A stretch of 9,018 nt of DNA from Lachnospiraceae bacterium (lineage in GTDB: Bacteria > Bacillota > Clostridia > Lachnospirales > Lachnospiraceae): the NCBI GenBank assembly GCA_022798035.1, contig JAAWLS010000072.1, forward strand, positions 1 to 9,018, in the 5' to 3' direction. Made by a program: the position numbers and the translations under genes. Of this stretch, positions 1-5,813 are shown one piece after another. The notes under the pieces are model-generated. The model ran no database searches. It was not told the DNA's origin and worked only from the letters and a program-made list of their open reading frames with translations. The number at the start of each line of letters is the position of its first letter. Position 1 is the stretch's first letter.

Positions 1-58
1 CCGTGACAAGGCTCCCATTGTGGTTCACGCCCGCCTCTGCAATAATTATAATACTCAT
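1..58 (-). CDS. neuB: NeuB-family nonulosonic acid synthase, N-terminal fragment (runs off window)
   Basis: Only the first 19 codons are inside the window: MSIIIIAEAGVNHNGSLVT. The string IIAEAGVNHNGS is the hallmark N-terminus of the NeuB/SpsE/LegI/PseI synthases, which condense phosphoenolpyruvate with an N-acetylated hexosamine to give sialic, legionaminic or pseudaminic acid. The ATG at 58-56 is preceded by AGGAAG about 6 bases upstream, which supports this start. It follows the NeuD-like gene by 18 bases, so the two are almost certainly co-transcribed. Which nonulosonic acid is made cannot be told from this fragment; the substrate-specific residues and the C-terminal antifreeze-like domain lie outside the window. 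Confidence 0.85.
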   Translation of the reverse strand, partial: MSIIIIAEAGVNHNGSLVT

Positions 59-76
59 AAAACTTCCTCATATTTT

Positions 77-736
77 TCACATGGGCTTTGCCGGAACACC
101 TGCCACTTTGCAGCCGGATTCCATATTTTTTACAATCACGCTTCCGGCTCCGGCAGTCACAGCATCACCAATGGTAATCCCTTGTATCACTCTGGTGCCT
201 AATCCAATGTCGCATTGACTGCCGATGGCCACATGTCCGGCCAGTTTCACGTCTGGGCTTAAAGTTGTAAAATCTCCAATTATTCCGTCATGGCACACCA
301 GAGAGCCCATATTGAGAAACACAAAGTTTCCTAATATTACATTAGTGGATATCCGGCAGTCCATGGAGAGAATACAGCCCTGCCCCATTTTTACATCAGC
401 GCAGATTCTGGTGTCCCCCAGGATAAGATTGGGGAATCTCAATTTTGAGTTCCCCATAAGCTTCTCTGCAATCTTTCTGCGCAGTCCTGGCTCTCCCACG
501 CATACTGCCACATTCATTTCCTGCTGCATTGCCAGCAGATAGCTGTCATCTCCAAGATATGGACAGACGGCATTCCCCACAAAAATGTCTGACGTGCCGT
601 CCTCGATACGAGGTTCTAAATCCACATAGCCGATTACATTCCATGTCATTTCTTCTCTCTGATTCATTTCTTCTATCTGCCAGAAGAGTTCCCGCATACA
701 TCCTCCGGAACCGGCTAAAATCAAATCTTGTCTCAT
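77..736 (-). CDS. neuD: NeuD/PglD-type sugar O/N-acetyltransferase (left-handed beta-helix)
   Basis: This 219-residue protein has the usual length and two-domain layout of the NeuD/PglD acyltransferases. A Rossmann-like N-terminus opens with LILAGSGG (residues 5-12), the nucleotide-sugar binding loop. From about residue 103 a run of hexapeptide repeats follows (for example ILGDTRI, VILGNFV, VAIGSQC, ITIGDAV), forming a trimeric left-handed beta-helix that binds acetyl-CoA. The motif SLVCHDGIIGD carries His149, which matches the catalytic base His of PglD/NeuD; the end, AGVPAKPM, is the typical C-terminal turn. The start codon overlaps the stop of the preceding small gene (ATGA, 733-736), which suggests translational coupling. 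The synthase NeuB begins 18 bases downstream, so a role in acetylating a nonulosonic acid or its amino-sugar precursor is likely. The exact acceptor is not determined, and an acceptor made by the neighbouring CDP-sugar pathway is possible. Confidence 0.85.
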   Translation of the reverse strand: MRQDLILAGSGGCMRELFWQIEEMNQREEMTWNVIGYVDLEPRIEDGTSDIFVGNAVCPYLGDDSYLLAMQQEMNVAVCVGEPGLRRKIAEKLMGNSKLRFPNLILGDTRICADVKMGQGCILSMDCRISTNVILGNFVFLNMGSLVCHDGIIGDFTTLSPDVKLAGHVAIGSQCDIGLGTRVIQGITIGDAVTAGAGSVIVKNMESGCKVAGVPAKPM

Positions 737-1098
737 TCTGCTGTCACTTCTTTTGCCGCTTCTCCAAGAGCTTCAAATACCGGGATTATTTCCGTAAATT
801 TCTCTGCCAGCTGCGCATCGTTTTTTGAGGCGATTGCACCATTCAGGGCCTCTATTTTTTCGTTGAACATATCTTTATCCATACGGACTTTGTTCTCATT
901 CAGCAATTCCATCGTGCCGTTATATACCTGAATTTCCCAGTTCATAGCCTGCAGAATATCTTCCAAAAATGCTCCCGTATCTTCCAGGCGTTCTCCGGAT
1001 AACTCTTTTACGATAATGTTCATGTTCTTTACCAGGCGTACATTGAACTCCAGCAATGTCTCCAATGCCTCTTTCTGTTCTGCTCTGTTCTCAATCAT
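733..1098 (-). CDS. Small all-helical protein of unknown function, coupled to neuD
   Basis: I do not recognise a family with certainty. The 121-residue product is acidic and strongly helical, with hydrophobic residues spaced as in amphipathic helices or short coiled coils. It has only one proline, no cysteine, no signal peptide and no membrane segment, so it should be a soluble cytoplasmic helical bundle. It is a genuine gene: a consensus AGGAGG lies 8 bases before the ATG, it starts 22 bases after rfbH, and its TGA overlaps the ATG of the neuD-like gene in an ATGA junction. A small helical protein between two sugar-biosynthesis enzymes could be a partner or chaperone for a glycosyltransferase or for the modified protein, but that is only inference. 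Its helical character resembles the C-terminal tail of the large glycosyltransferase upstream, though I see no clear sequence match. Confidence 0.75.
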   Translation of the reverse strand: MIENRAEQKEALETLLEFNVRLVKNMNIIVKELSGERLEDTGAFLEDILQAMNWEIQVYNGTMELLNENKVRMDKDMFNEKIEALNGAIASKNDAQLAEKFTEIIPVFEALGEAAKEVTAE

Positions 1099-1120
1099 TT
1101 TCTCATCCTCCTGATTATTC

Positions 1121-2467
1121 CTATATTTCTTTTGAAATGGCTTCTCTTATCATCTTTGCCATATAATCAATCATTGGTTCCGTCATGCCTGGATAAACTC
1201 CAACCCAAAAACTGCGTTCCATAACGCTGTCTGTCTGGGCCAATGTACCTGCCACCCGGTATCCCTGCCCCGCCTTTCGCATTTCATCAAAACAGGGCTG
1301 CTTCACCAGATTTCCGGCAAACAGCATTCTGGTCTGGACCCCATGTTCCTCCAGATAGCTGAGCACCTGATTCTTATCCACACCCTCCCGGCAGGTAATC
1401 AAAAAGCCAAACCAGGATGGATTGGAATTCTCACAGGCCTCCGGCAGAATCAGTTTATCCTCCAAATCCAGCAATTGCTCCTTCAAACGGTTAAAATTAC
1501 TCCTGCGGCGCTTTACGAATTCCGGCAGTTTCTTTAACTGGGCGCATCCAATTGCCGCCTGTAAATCAGTGGCTTTCAGATTATATCCAAAATGAGAATA
1601 GACGTACTTATGGTCATAGCCCATGGGCAGCTCCCCATACTGTCTCTCAAAACGATGTCCGCAGAGATTGTCCTGTCCGGAAGGGCACATACAGTCTCTT
1701 CCCCAGTCCCGCAGAGAACGGATAATTTTGTGCAGCAGCGGATTATCTGTATAGACGGCGCCTCCTTCTCCCATAGTCATATGATGAGGCGGATAAAAGC
1801 TGCTGGTTCCAATATCACCAATACTTCCCGTTTTTTTCCAGACGCCGTTCAGACAGTATTCACTGCCCAGAGCATCGCAGTTGTCCTCCACCAGCCACAG
1901 CTTGTGACGTTCACAGAACTCCTTTACTGCCTGCAAATCAAACGGATTCCCCAGAGTGTGGGCGAGCATTACGGCCTTTGTCTTTTCTGACAAAGCCTGC
2001 TCCAGCAAATTTACATCAATATTATATTGCGGAATAGTCAAATCTAAAAAAACCGGAACTGCCCCATACTGAATGTAAGGAGTGACCGTAGTGGGAAATC
2101 CTGCCGCCACCGTAATAATCTCATCTCCCCGCTGAATGCGTCTCTCCTGCAGCAATGGTGAGGTCAACGCCATAAATGCCAGCAGATTTGCAGAAGAACC
2201 GGAATTAACCAGGGAACAGTATTTCACACCGATATACTCTGCCAGTTCCTCTTCAAAGTTTTCTGTATAACGTCCAGAGGTAAGCCAGAACTCCAGGGCA
2301 CTGTCCGTCAGATTCCGCATTTCCTCCTGGTCATACACCCTGGAAGCATAAGAAATCCGCTCACCTTCCTGATAGTCTGCTTTCTTTTGATGGAACGTCC
2401 TGTAATATTCTTCTACCATAGATAGAATTTCTTCTCTTGCCTCTGCTTCTGTCTTATGTTCAAACAT
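1121..2467 (-). CDS. rfbH: CDP-4-keto-6-deoxy-D-glucose 3-dehydratase (E1), PLP and [2Fe-2S] enzyme
   Basis: This 448-residue protein belongs to the DegT/DnrJ/EryC1 aminotransferase fold but carries the RfbH/AscC features that turn it into a 3-dehydratase. It removes the C-3 hydroxyl from CDP-4-keto-6-deoxyglucose on the way to 3,6-dideoxyhexoses. The usual PLP-binding lysine is replaced by histidine in SSFYPPHHMTMGEGG (His228, followed by His229). The iron-sulfur motif C-x-C-x7-C is present at Cys259, Cys261 and Cys269, and Cys197 in VEDNCDALG is the likely fourth ligand. The spacing from Cys197 to Cys259 is 61 residues, a little longer than the x57 reported for the Yersinia enzyme, because of a short loop insertion near residues 211-222. 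It starts 15 bases after the canonical rfbF. The enzyme needs an electron-transferring reductase (E3, AscD/RfbI type), which is not visible here. Confidence 0.93.
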   Translation of the reverse strand: MFEHKTEAEAREEILSMVEEYYRTFHQKKADYQEGERISYASRVYDQEEMRNLTDSALEFWLTSGRYTENFEEELAEYIGVKYCSLVNSGSSANLLAFMALTSPLLQERRIQRGDEIITVAAGFPTTVTPYIQYGAVPVFLDLTIPQYNIDVNLLEQALSEKTKAVMLAHTLGNPFDLQAVKEFCERHKLWLVEDNCDALGSEYCLNGVWKKTGSIGDIGTSSFYPPHHMTMGEGGAVYTDNPLLHKIIRSLRDWGRDCMCPSGQDNLCGHRFERQYGELPMGYDHKYVYSHFGYNLKATDLQAAIGCAQLKKLPEFVKRRRSNFNRLKEQLLDLEDKLILPEACENSNPSWFGFLITCREGVDKNQVLSYLEEHGVQTRMLFAGNLVKQPCFDEMRKAGQGYRVAGTLAQTDSVMERSFWVGVYPGMTEPMIDYMAKMIREAISKEI

Positions 2468-2482
2468 TACCTATCATCCTCT

Positions 2483-3253
2483 CTAAACTTTCCAGGGCGC
2501 CTTTTCGCTGTTCCAAAGTTTCTCCAGATACTCCCTGTCATGTATGTTATCCATAGGAGACCAGAAACCGGAATGCTTATAGGCTGCCATCTGTCCGTCT
2601 GCGGCAAGCCTTTCAAAAGGTTCTCTTTCCAGCATAGCGCTTCCATCTCCCAAATATTTATATACGGAAGGTTCCATTACCATAAAACCAATATTAACCC
2701 AGGCCTGGTCTGCGCGGGCCTTCTCCTGAAAGCCCAGCACCTGGTTTCCAGTGTCATCCAGCTGCAATGCCCCAAACCGGCCCTCCGGCTGTGTCGTGGA
2801 AATCGTAACTGTTTTCTTCTGCTCTCTGTGAAACTGCAGCAATTTAGGAATATCCACATCGGAAACGCCGTCTCCATAAGTCAGCATAAAGGGCTCTTCG
2901 CCGATATAATCCCGGACTCTCAGAATTCTTCCTGCCGTTAAAGTCTCAAGCCCTGTGTCTACCAGCGTCACCTTCCAGGGCTCGCTGTTTTTATCCAGCA
3001 CCTGGACTTTCTGGTTCCTCAGGCTAATCTTCAGCTGGCTGTTATTCTGATAATAATTCACAAAATACTCTTTTATCATATGCCCTTTATATCCGCAGCA
3101 TACGATAAATTCCTGAAATCCATAGGCGGCATACTGTCTCATAATATGCCACAGAATCGGCTTTCCTCCAATTTTCACCATGGGTTTTGGACGAAGCCTG
3201 GATTCCTCACTGATTCGTGTTCCTTTTCCACCTGCTAAAATAACTACTTTCAT
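2483..3253 (-). CDS. rfbF: Glucose-1-phosphate cytidylyltransferase, canonical copy
   Basis: The enzyme makes CDP-glucose from CTP and glucose-1-phosphate, the entry step of the CDP-sugar pathway. The 256-residue length matches the family (about 257). All signature elements are intact: LAGGKGTRISEE (residues 6-17) with the transfer arginine Arg13, RPKPM (21-25), LWHIM (34-38), TAGR (106-109), YGDGVSD (126-132) with the nucleotide/metal aspartates, GRFGAL (158-163), VNIGF (186-190), FWSPMD (230-235) and the C-terminal KAPWK. The ATG at 3253-3251 follows the rfbG stop by 16 bases, with a modest GAGT ribosome binding site; the TAG is 15 bases before rfbH. It sits between the two enzymes that use its product, which fits a dedicated CDP-dideoxyhexose operon. 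A second, degenerate copy lies upstream at 7384-8160. Confidence 0.95.
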   Translation of the reverse strand: MKVVILAGGKGTRISEESRLRPKPMVKIGGKPILWHIMRQYAAYGFQEFIVCCGYKGHMIKEYFVNYYQNNSQLKISLRNQKVQVLDKNSEPWKVTLVDTGLETLTAGRILRVRDYIGEEPFMLTYGDGVSDVDIPKLLQFHREQKKTVTISTTQPEGRFGALQLDDTGNQVLGFQEKARADQAWVNIGFMVMEPSVYKYLGDGSAMLEREPFERLAADGQMAAYKHSGFWSPMDNIHDREYLEKLWNSEKAPWKV

Positions 3254-3269
3254 ATTTGATACTCTTTCG

Positions 3270-4313
3270 TTATGATAGAAATTCTTCTATCTGATGTTCC
3301 ATGCAATTTCTGATATCTTTCTGATTCTGGTATACTCTGGTCCATTCTACTGTTTTGTCCACTGCTGTCTGAATATTCCATTTCGGCTGCCATCCAATTC
3401 TGGCTTTTATCAGAGAACAATCCAGTTTTAAGAAGGACGCCTCATGAGGGCCATTTTCACAGAGATTTTTCCAACTCATCCCTTCTCCCCAGGACTGGCA
3501 GAATAAGTCCGTCAGTTCCCCTACGGTAATGCAGTCTGCCTCAGCAGGACCTACGTTATAATATCCTTGTTTTTCAATTGATACTGTCTGCTGTTCTACA
3601 ATGCTTAAGTAAGCCGCCAAAGGTTCCAGCACATGTTGGAAAGGCCGGATGGAGTATGGATTTCTCAAGATAATCTCTTCTCCTGCCAATGCAGCCCGGA
3701 CACAGTCCGGTATAATACGGTCTCTGGCAAAATCCCCTCCGCCGATTACATTTCCGGCTCTGGCGGTAGACACTGCAACGCTCTGCCCATCAAAAAAAGA
3801 TTTTTTATAACTGTGGGTCACAAGTTCAGAACACGATTTGCTGTTGGAATAAGGGTCGTATCCATCCAAAGCATCCGTTTCCCGATACCCCCAATTCCAT
3901 TCTCTGTTTTCGTATACTTTATCTGTAGTTACATTTAATACTGACTTCACACTCTTTGTATTCCGCACGCATTCCAGAAGATGCACCGTTCCCATAACGT
4001 TTGTCTCGTAGGTGTAAACTGGATATTCATAGCTTTCCCGCACAATAGGCTGAGCCGCCATATGTATCACAAGTTCCGGCTGATATTTGTCAAATGCGGA
4101 TTTGAGACTTTGATAATCTCTGACGTCTCCTTCCAAATCTATTATGCCGTTTCCTGCACCGGATAATTGAAAGAGATTTTCTCCGGCTTGAGGCTTCAAT
4201 GCATAGCCAATGACACGAGCGCCCATCATCTGCAGCATGACGCTGAGCCAGGCGCCCTTAAATCCCGTGTGGCCAGTTATCAATATCGTTTTGTTTTGGT
4301 AAAAGTTCGACAC
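3270..4313 (-). CDS. rfbG: CDP-glucose 4,6-dehydratase
   Basis: This extended short-chain dehydrogenase/reductase of 347 residues converts CDP-glucose to CDP-4-keto-6-deoxyglucose, the substrate of RfbH. The NAD-binding motif TGHTGFKGAWL (GxxGxxG, residues 14-20) opens the protein and has the HTGFKG form typical of RfbG rather than of dTDP-glucose dehydratases. Further landmarks are HMAAQP (84-89), NVTTDKVYEN (127-136), the catalytic Tyr155-x3-Lys159 in YSNSK, and ARAGNVIGGGDFARDRIIPD (184-203). The start is a GTG at 4313-4311, chosen because GGAGGA lies 5-6 bases upstream and no in-frame ATG sits near it. It heads the downstream operon after a 323-base non-coding gap, so a promoter of its own in that gap is plausible. 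Confidence 0.93.
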   Translation of the reverse strand: MSNFYQNKTILITGHTGFKGAWLSVMLQMMGARVIGYALKPQAGENLFQLSGAGNGIIDLEGDVRDYQSLKSAFDKYQPELVIHMAAQPIVRESYEYPVYTYETNVMGTVHLLECVRNTKSVKSVLNVTTDKVYENREWNWGYRETDALDGYDPYSNSKSCSELVTHSYKKSFFDGQSVAVSTARAGNVIGGGDFARDRIIPDCVRAALAGEEIILRNPYSIRPFQHVLEPLAAYLSIVEQQTVSIEKQGYYNVGPAEADCITVGELTDLFCQSWGEGMSWKNLCENGPHEASFLKLDCSLIKARIGWQPKWNIQTAVDKTVEWTRVYQNQKDIRNCMEHQIEEFLS

Positions 4314-4318
4314 TTGAT

Positions 4319-4324
4319 TCCTCC
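4319..4324 (-). promoter_or_regulatory. Ribosome binding site fixing the GTG start of rfbG
   Basis: GGAGGA lies on the minus strand 5 bases before the GTG at 4313-4311. The only close ATG (4326-4324) overlaps this site and is out of frame, so GTG is the only sensible initiation codon. Confidence 0.8.
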
Positions 4325-4337
4325 ATGAATGTTCATT

Positions 4338-4354
4338 GATATCTCCAAGATATC
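4338..4354 (-). promoter_or_regulatory. Perfect 7-bp hairpin in the rfbG leader
   Basis: The arms GATATCT and AGATATC pair perfectly around a 3-base TGG loop (minus-strand reading). The hairpin ends 13 bases before the rfbG ribosome binding site, so it would lie in the 5' leader of the rfbG-rfbF-rfbH operon. There is no T-run after it, so it is not an intrinsic terminator. An RNA stability or translation-control role is possible but unproven. Confidence 0.4.
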
Positions 4355-4390
4355 TGTTATGTGACGGGTGATTTGCAGCATTTGCCGCTT

Positions 4391-4441
4391 AACAGTTCAG
4401 TTCACGTTATTCACAACGGGCCTCCGGCTTACTGAACTGTT
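4391..4441. repeat. 51-bp palindromic element with 11-bp perfect arms
   Basis: The outer arms AACAGTTCAGT (4391-4401) and ACTGAACTGTT (4431-4441) are exact inverted repeats. Inside them, read on the minus strand, are two further small stems: GCC-GGA-GGC (4428-4420) and CGTT-GTGAAT-AACG (4417-4404). The whole could fold as a three-way junction. No T-run follows on either strand, so a standard terminator is unlikely. The compact, mostly G+C-containing palindrome in an A+T-rich gap resembles intergenic REP-like elements; whether it is repeated in the genome cannot be seen from this window. Confidence 0.55.
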
Positions 4442-4500
4442 CTCACCATATATATTATCGTAAATATTTTCTATTAACTTAATATTATGACAACATGAAT
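4442..4500 (-). promoter_or_regulatory. A+T-rich segment, candidate promoter region for rfbG operon
   Basis: On the minus strand this segment contains TTGTCA followed by a very A+T-rich run that ends in GATAATATATATGG. Individual -35-like (TTGTCA) and -10-like (GATAAT, TAATAT) words are present, but no pair has a clean 16-18 base spacing, so I cannot assign a promoter precisely. A small symmetric word, ATTAAGTTAAT, lies within it. The main argument for a promoter is position: it is the only sizeable gap upstream of the rfbG-led gene block. Confidence 0.25.
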
Positions 4501-4636
4501 TGCTTCTCTACAGCCAGCCTCCACAATTCCACACGCATTTGGAATCCATTGATTTTCCAGAGAAAATCTCTACTTCCTCATGCGCCTGTAAGTCACTGGC
4601 CAGAAACGAATTCTTGATTTTAACCCTGATATCATA

Positions 4637-5692
4637 TTACGTTCCTATCAGTACTTCTTTTCCGCAAAAAGCAAAACCATATTTCCGGATTCGTTCTTTT
4701 GAAATTCCTTTAGCTATAAGAGAGACTGCATACTTCTTTTCTTCTATTTGTCGTAAAGCTTCTGCCACTGTGTCGGAAAGTCCCTGTTCTTTTCTTTCAT
4801 TCTGCACTTTAAACTCCAGAATAATGGCATCATCCTTGTATTTTTTTGGTTCCAGCATCACATCATACCACTTTTTGACATCTTGCTTCTTATCTGATAA
4901 GTCAAACTCTTCCAATGCAGCAAAAACTTCTTCTTCCATAAATCCAAAGCAATCTGCATATTTCTCTGACGTAGTTGTTATCACTTCAAGGTTATTCAAA
5001 TCTGAAAATATAGATTCTTTGCTCACTTTCGTAATCCCCGTCATAATTCCACGTTCCAGATAAGGGTTTGTTTTAAAGGCGGAATGGAACATACTGCGGA
5101 TAAAAACTACCATCTCCTCCCAATATCCATTTACGTATGCTTCCTGCATGGGAGTATCATACTCATCCAGCAAAATAATAACTTTTTTTCCATAATATTG
5201 ATATAAAAATTTCGATAACTGATAAATAGAAATAGATATATCTACTTCGCCCATGGACTCTGTCACACGATACATGTATTCCTTGTCCGCTATAGAAAGT
5301 TTATCACTCTCCAGTAAAAATTCATAATCTGAGTATAAATTCAGAATCAACCAGCAAATTTTCTGCCTCATCGTTTCATAGGAAGTTTCTTTCACATTTG
5401 CAAAGGAAAGATTGATAATAGGATATGTTCCCTGCAATTTTCTGTACGCTTCCTCCTGCCACACCATAAGTCCTTCAAACAAGTCTCCTCTGTGAGCATA
5501 ATTGATAGAAAAAAATTTTTCCAGCATACTCATATTTAACGTTTTACCAAATCTCCGAGGACGGGCAATCAATGTTACATCATCTTCTGATTCCCACCAC
5601 TCCTTGATAAAATTTGTCTTATCCACATAAAAATTGTTATGAATTCTTATTTTTTCAAAATCCTGACGCCCTATTCCGACTGTTCTTGCCAT
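4637..5692 (-). CDS. AAA-ATPase / PD-(D/E)XK family protein, internally deleted
   Basis: The N-terminal part matches the AAA-ATPase-like family (PF09820 type) abundant in gut anaerobes. It opens with IGRQDFEKIR and YVDKT (residues 22-26), the modified Walker A ARPRRFGKT (43-51), Walker B VIILLDEYDTP (171-181) and RGIMTGITKVSKESIFSDLNN (214-234). The C-terminal part matches the associated PD-(D/E)XK nuclease-like domain: YDVMLEPK, then ILEFKV (Glu293, Lys295), ALRQIEEKKY and YGFAFCGKEV. The piece that normally lies between, starting WYDGY and running well over 100 residues, is missing; residue 275-277 WYD joins directly to VMLEPK. The protein is 351 residues where full-length relatives, from memory, are about 500 or more. 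The start is the ATG at 5692, because GGAGGGA lies just upstream; a TTG at 5704 would put the ribosome binding site inside the gene. The true function of the family is not settled. Its A+T-rich composition and unrelated content suggest cargo within a sugar cluster. Confidence 0.88.
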   Translation of the reverse strand: MARTVGIGRQDFEKIRIHNNFYVDKTNFIKEWWESEDDVTLIARPRRFGKTLNMSMLEKFFSINYAHRGDLFEGLMVWQEEAYRKLQGTYPIINLSFANVKETSYETMRQKICWLILNLYSDYEFLLESDKLSIADKEYMYRVTESMGEVDISISIYQLSKFLYQYYGKKVIILLDEYDTPMQEAYVNGYWEEMVVFIRSMFHSAFKTNPYLERGIMTGITKVSKESIFSDLNNLEVITTTSEKYADCFGFMEEEVFAALEEFDLSDKKQDVKKWYDVMLEPKKYKDDAIILEFKVQNERKEQGLSDTVAEALRQIEEKKYAVSLIAKGISKERIRKYGFAFCGKEVLIGT

Positions 5693-5695
5693 GAA

Positions 5696-5702
5696 TCCCT
5701 CC
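5696..5702 (-). promoter_or_regulatory. Strong ribosome binding site of the AAA-ATPase gene
   Basis: GGAGGGA on the minus strand lies 3 bases before the ATG at 5692-5690, with its GGAGG core 5 bases away. It decides the start codon, since the alternative in-frame TTG at 5704 lies upstream of and overlaps this site. Confidence 0.85.
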
Positions 5703-5709
5703 AAATGAA

Positions 5710-5804
5710 AAATCCGCTATACTATCATCGTACAACGAAAATTTAGACAAACAAAGATGTCAGTTATTTAATGTTCGCTGTCCCAGCTACAGTATAGCGG
5801 ATTT
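5710..5804 (-). repeat. 95-bp folded element with 14-bp perfect inverted repeats
   Basis: The arms AAATCCGCTATACT (5710-5723) and AGTATAGCGGATTT (5791-5804) are exact inverted repeats separated by 67 bases. The minus-strand loop contains three more short stems: GCTG-GGA-CAGC, GACA...TGTC and TCGT-TGT-ACGA, so the transcript could form a cloverleaf-like fold. On the minus strand the second arm ends in TTTTT (5712-5708), giving it some terminator character, and the ribosome binding site of the AAA-ATPase gene follows within a few bases. It fills nearly all of the gap between the glycosyltransferase stop and that gene. It could be a long-loop terminator or attenuator, a structured 5' leader, or the remnant of a tiny mobile element. 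I see no clear target-site duplication. Confidence 0.6.
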
Positions 5805-5813
5805 CCCGTAAAA

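Larger units (their letters stand above)
4314..4636. other. Non-coding gap between the AAA-ATPase gene and rfbG
   Basis: This 323-base stretch carries no gene I can support. On the minus strand it holds, in order: a tail that stays open in frame for 42 codons after the AAA-ATPase stop (4636 down to a TAG at 4508-4510); an A+T-rich segment around 4442-4500 that could hold a promoter for rfbG; an 11-bp inverted-repeat element (4391-4441); a 7-bp hairpin (4338-4354); and the rfbG ribosome binding site. I see no convincing intrinsic terminator with a T-run after the AAA-ATPase gene. Confidence 0.6.

Noticed and set aside
1592..1990. Plus-strand open frame of 132 codons
   Set aside because: Antisense to the conserved core of rfbH, including its iron-sulfur motif; a by-product of its codon use.
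2456..2941. Plus-strand open frame of 161 codons
   Set aside because: Antisense to the well-supported rfbF and the rfbH start; the sequence has no family features.
4508..4636. 42-codon open stretch in frame after the AAA-ATPase stop codon
   Set aside because: The stop fits the usual family C-terminus (FCGKEV), the extension has no recognisable motif, and an open run of this length is expected by chance.
4500..5063. Plus-strand open frame of 187 codons
   Set aside because: It lies antisense to the C-terminal half of the AAA-ATPase gene, has no ribosome binding site that I can see, and reads as a low-complexity Ser-rich shadow with no recognisable domain.
5710..5804. Calling the 14-bp inverted repeat a standard intrinsic terminator
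   Set aside because: A T5 run is present, but the 67-base loop is far longer than in normal terminators and three of the T residues are inside the stem, so I kept it as an unassigned structured element.
5710..5804. Insertion sequence or transposon
   Set aside because: No transposase is encoded anywhere in the window and no target-site duplication flanks the arms.
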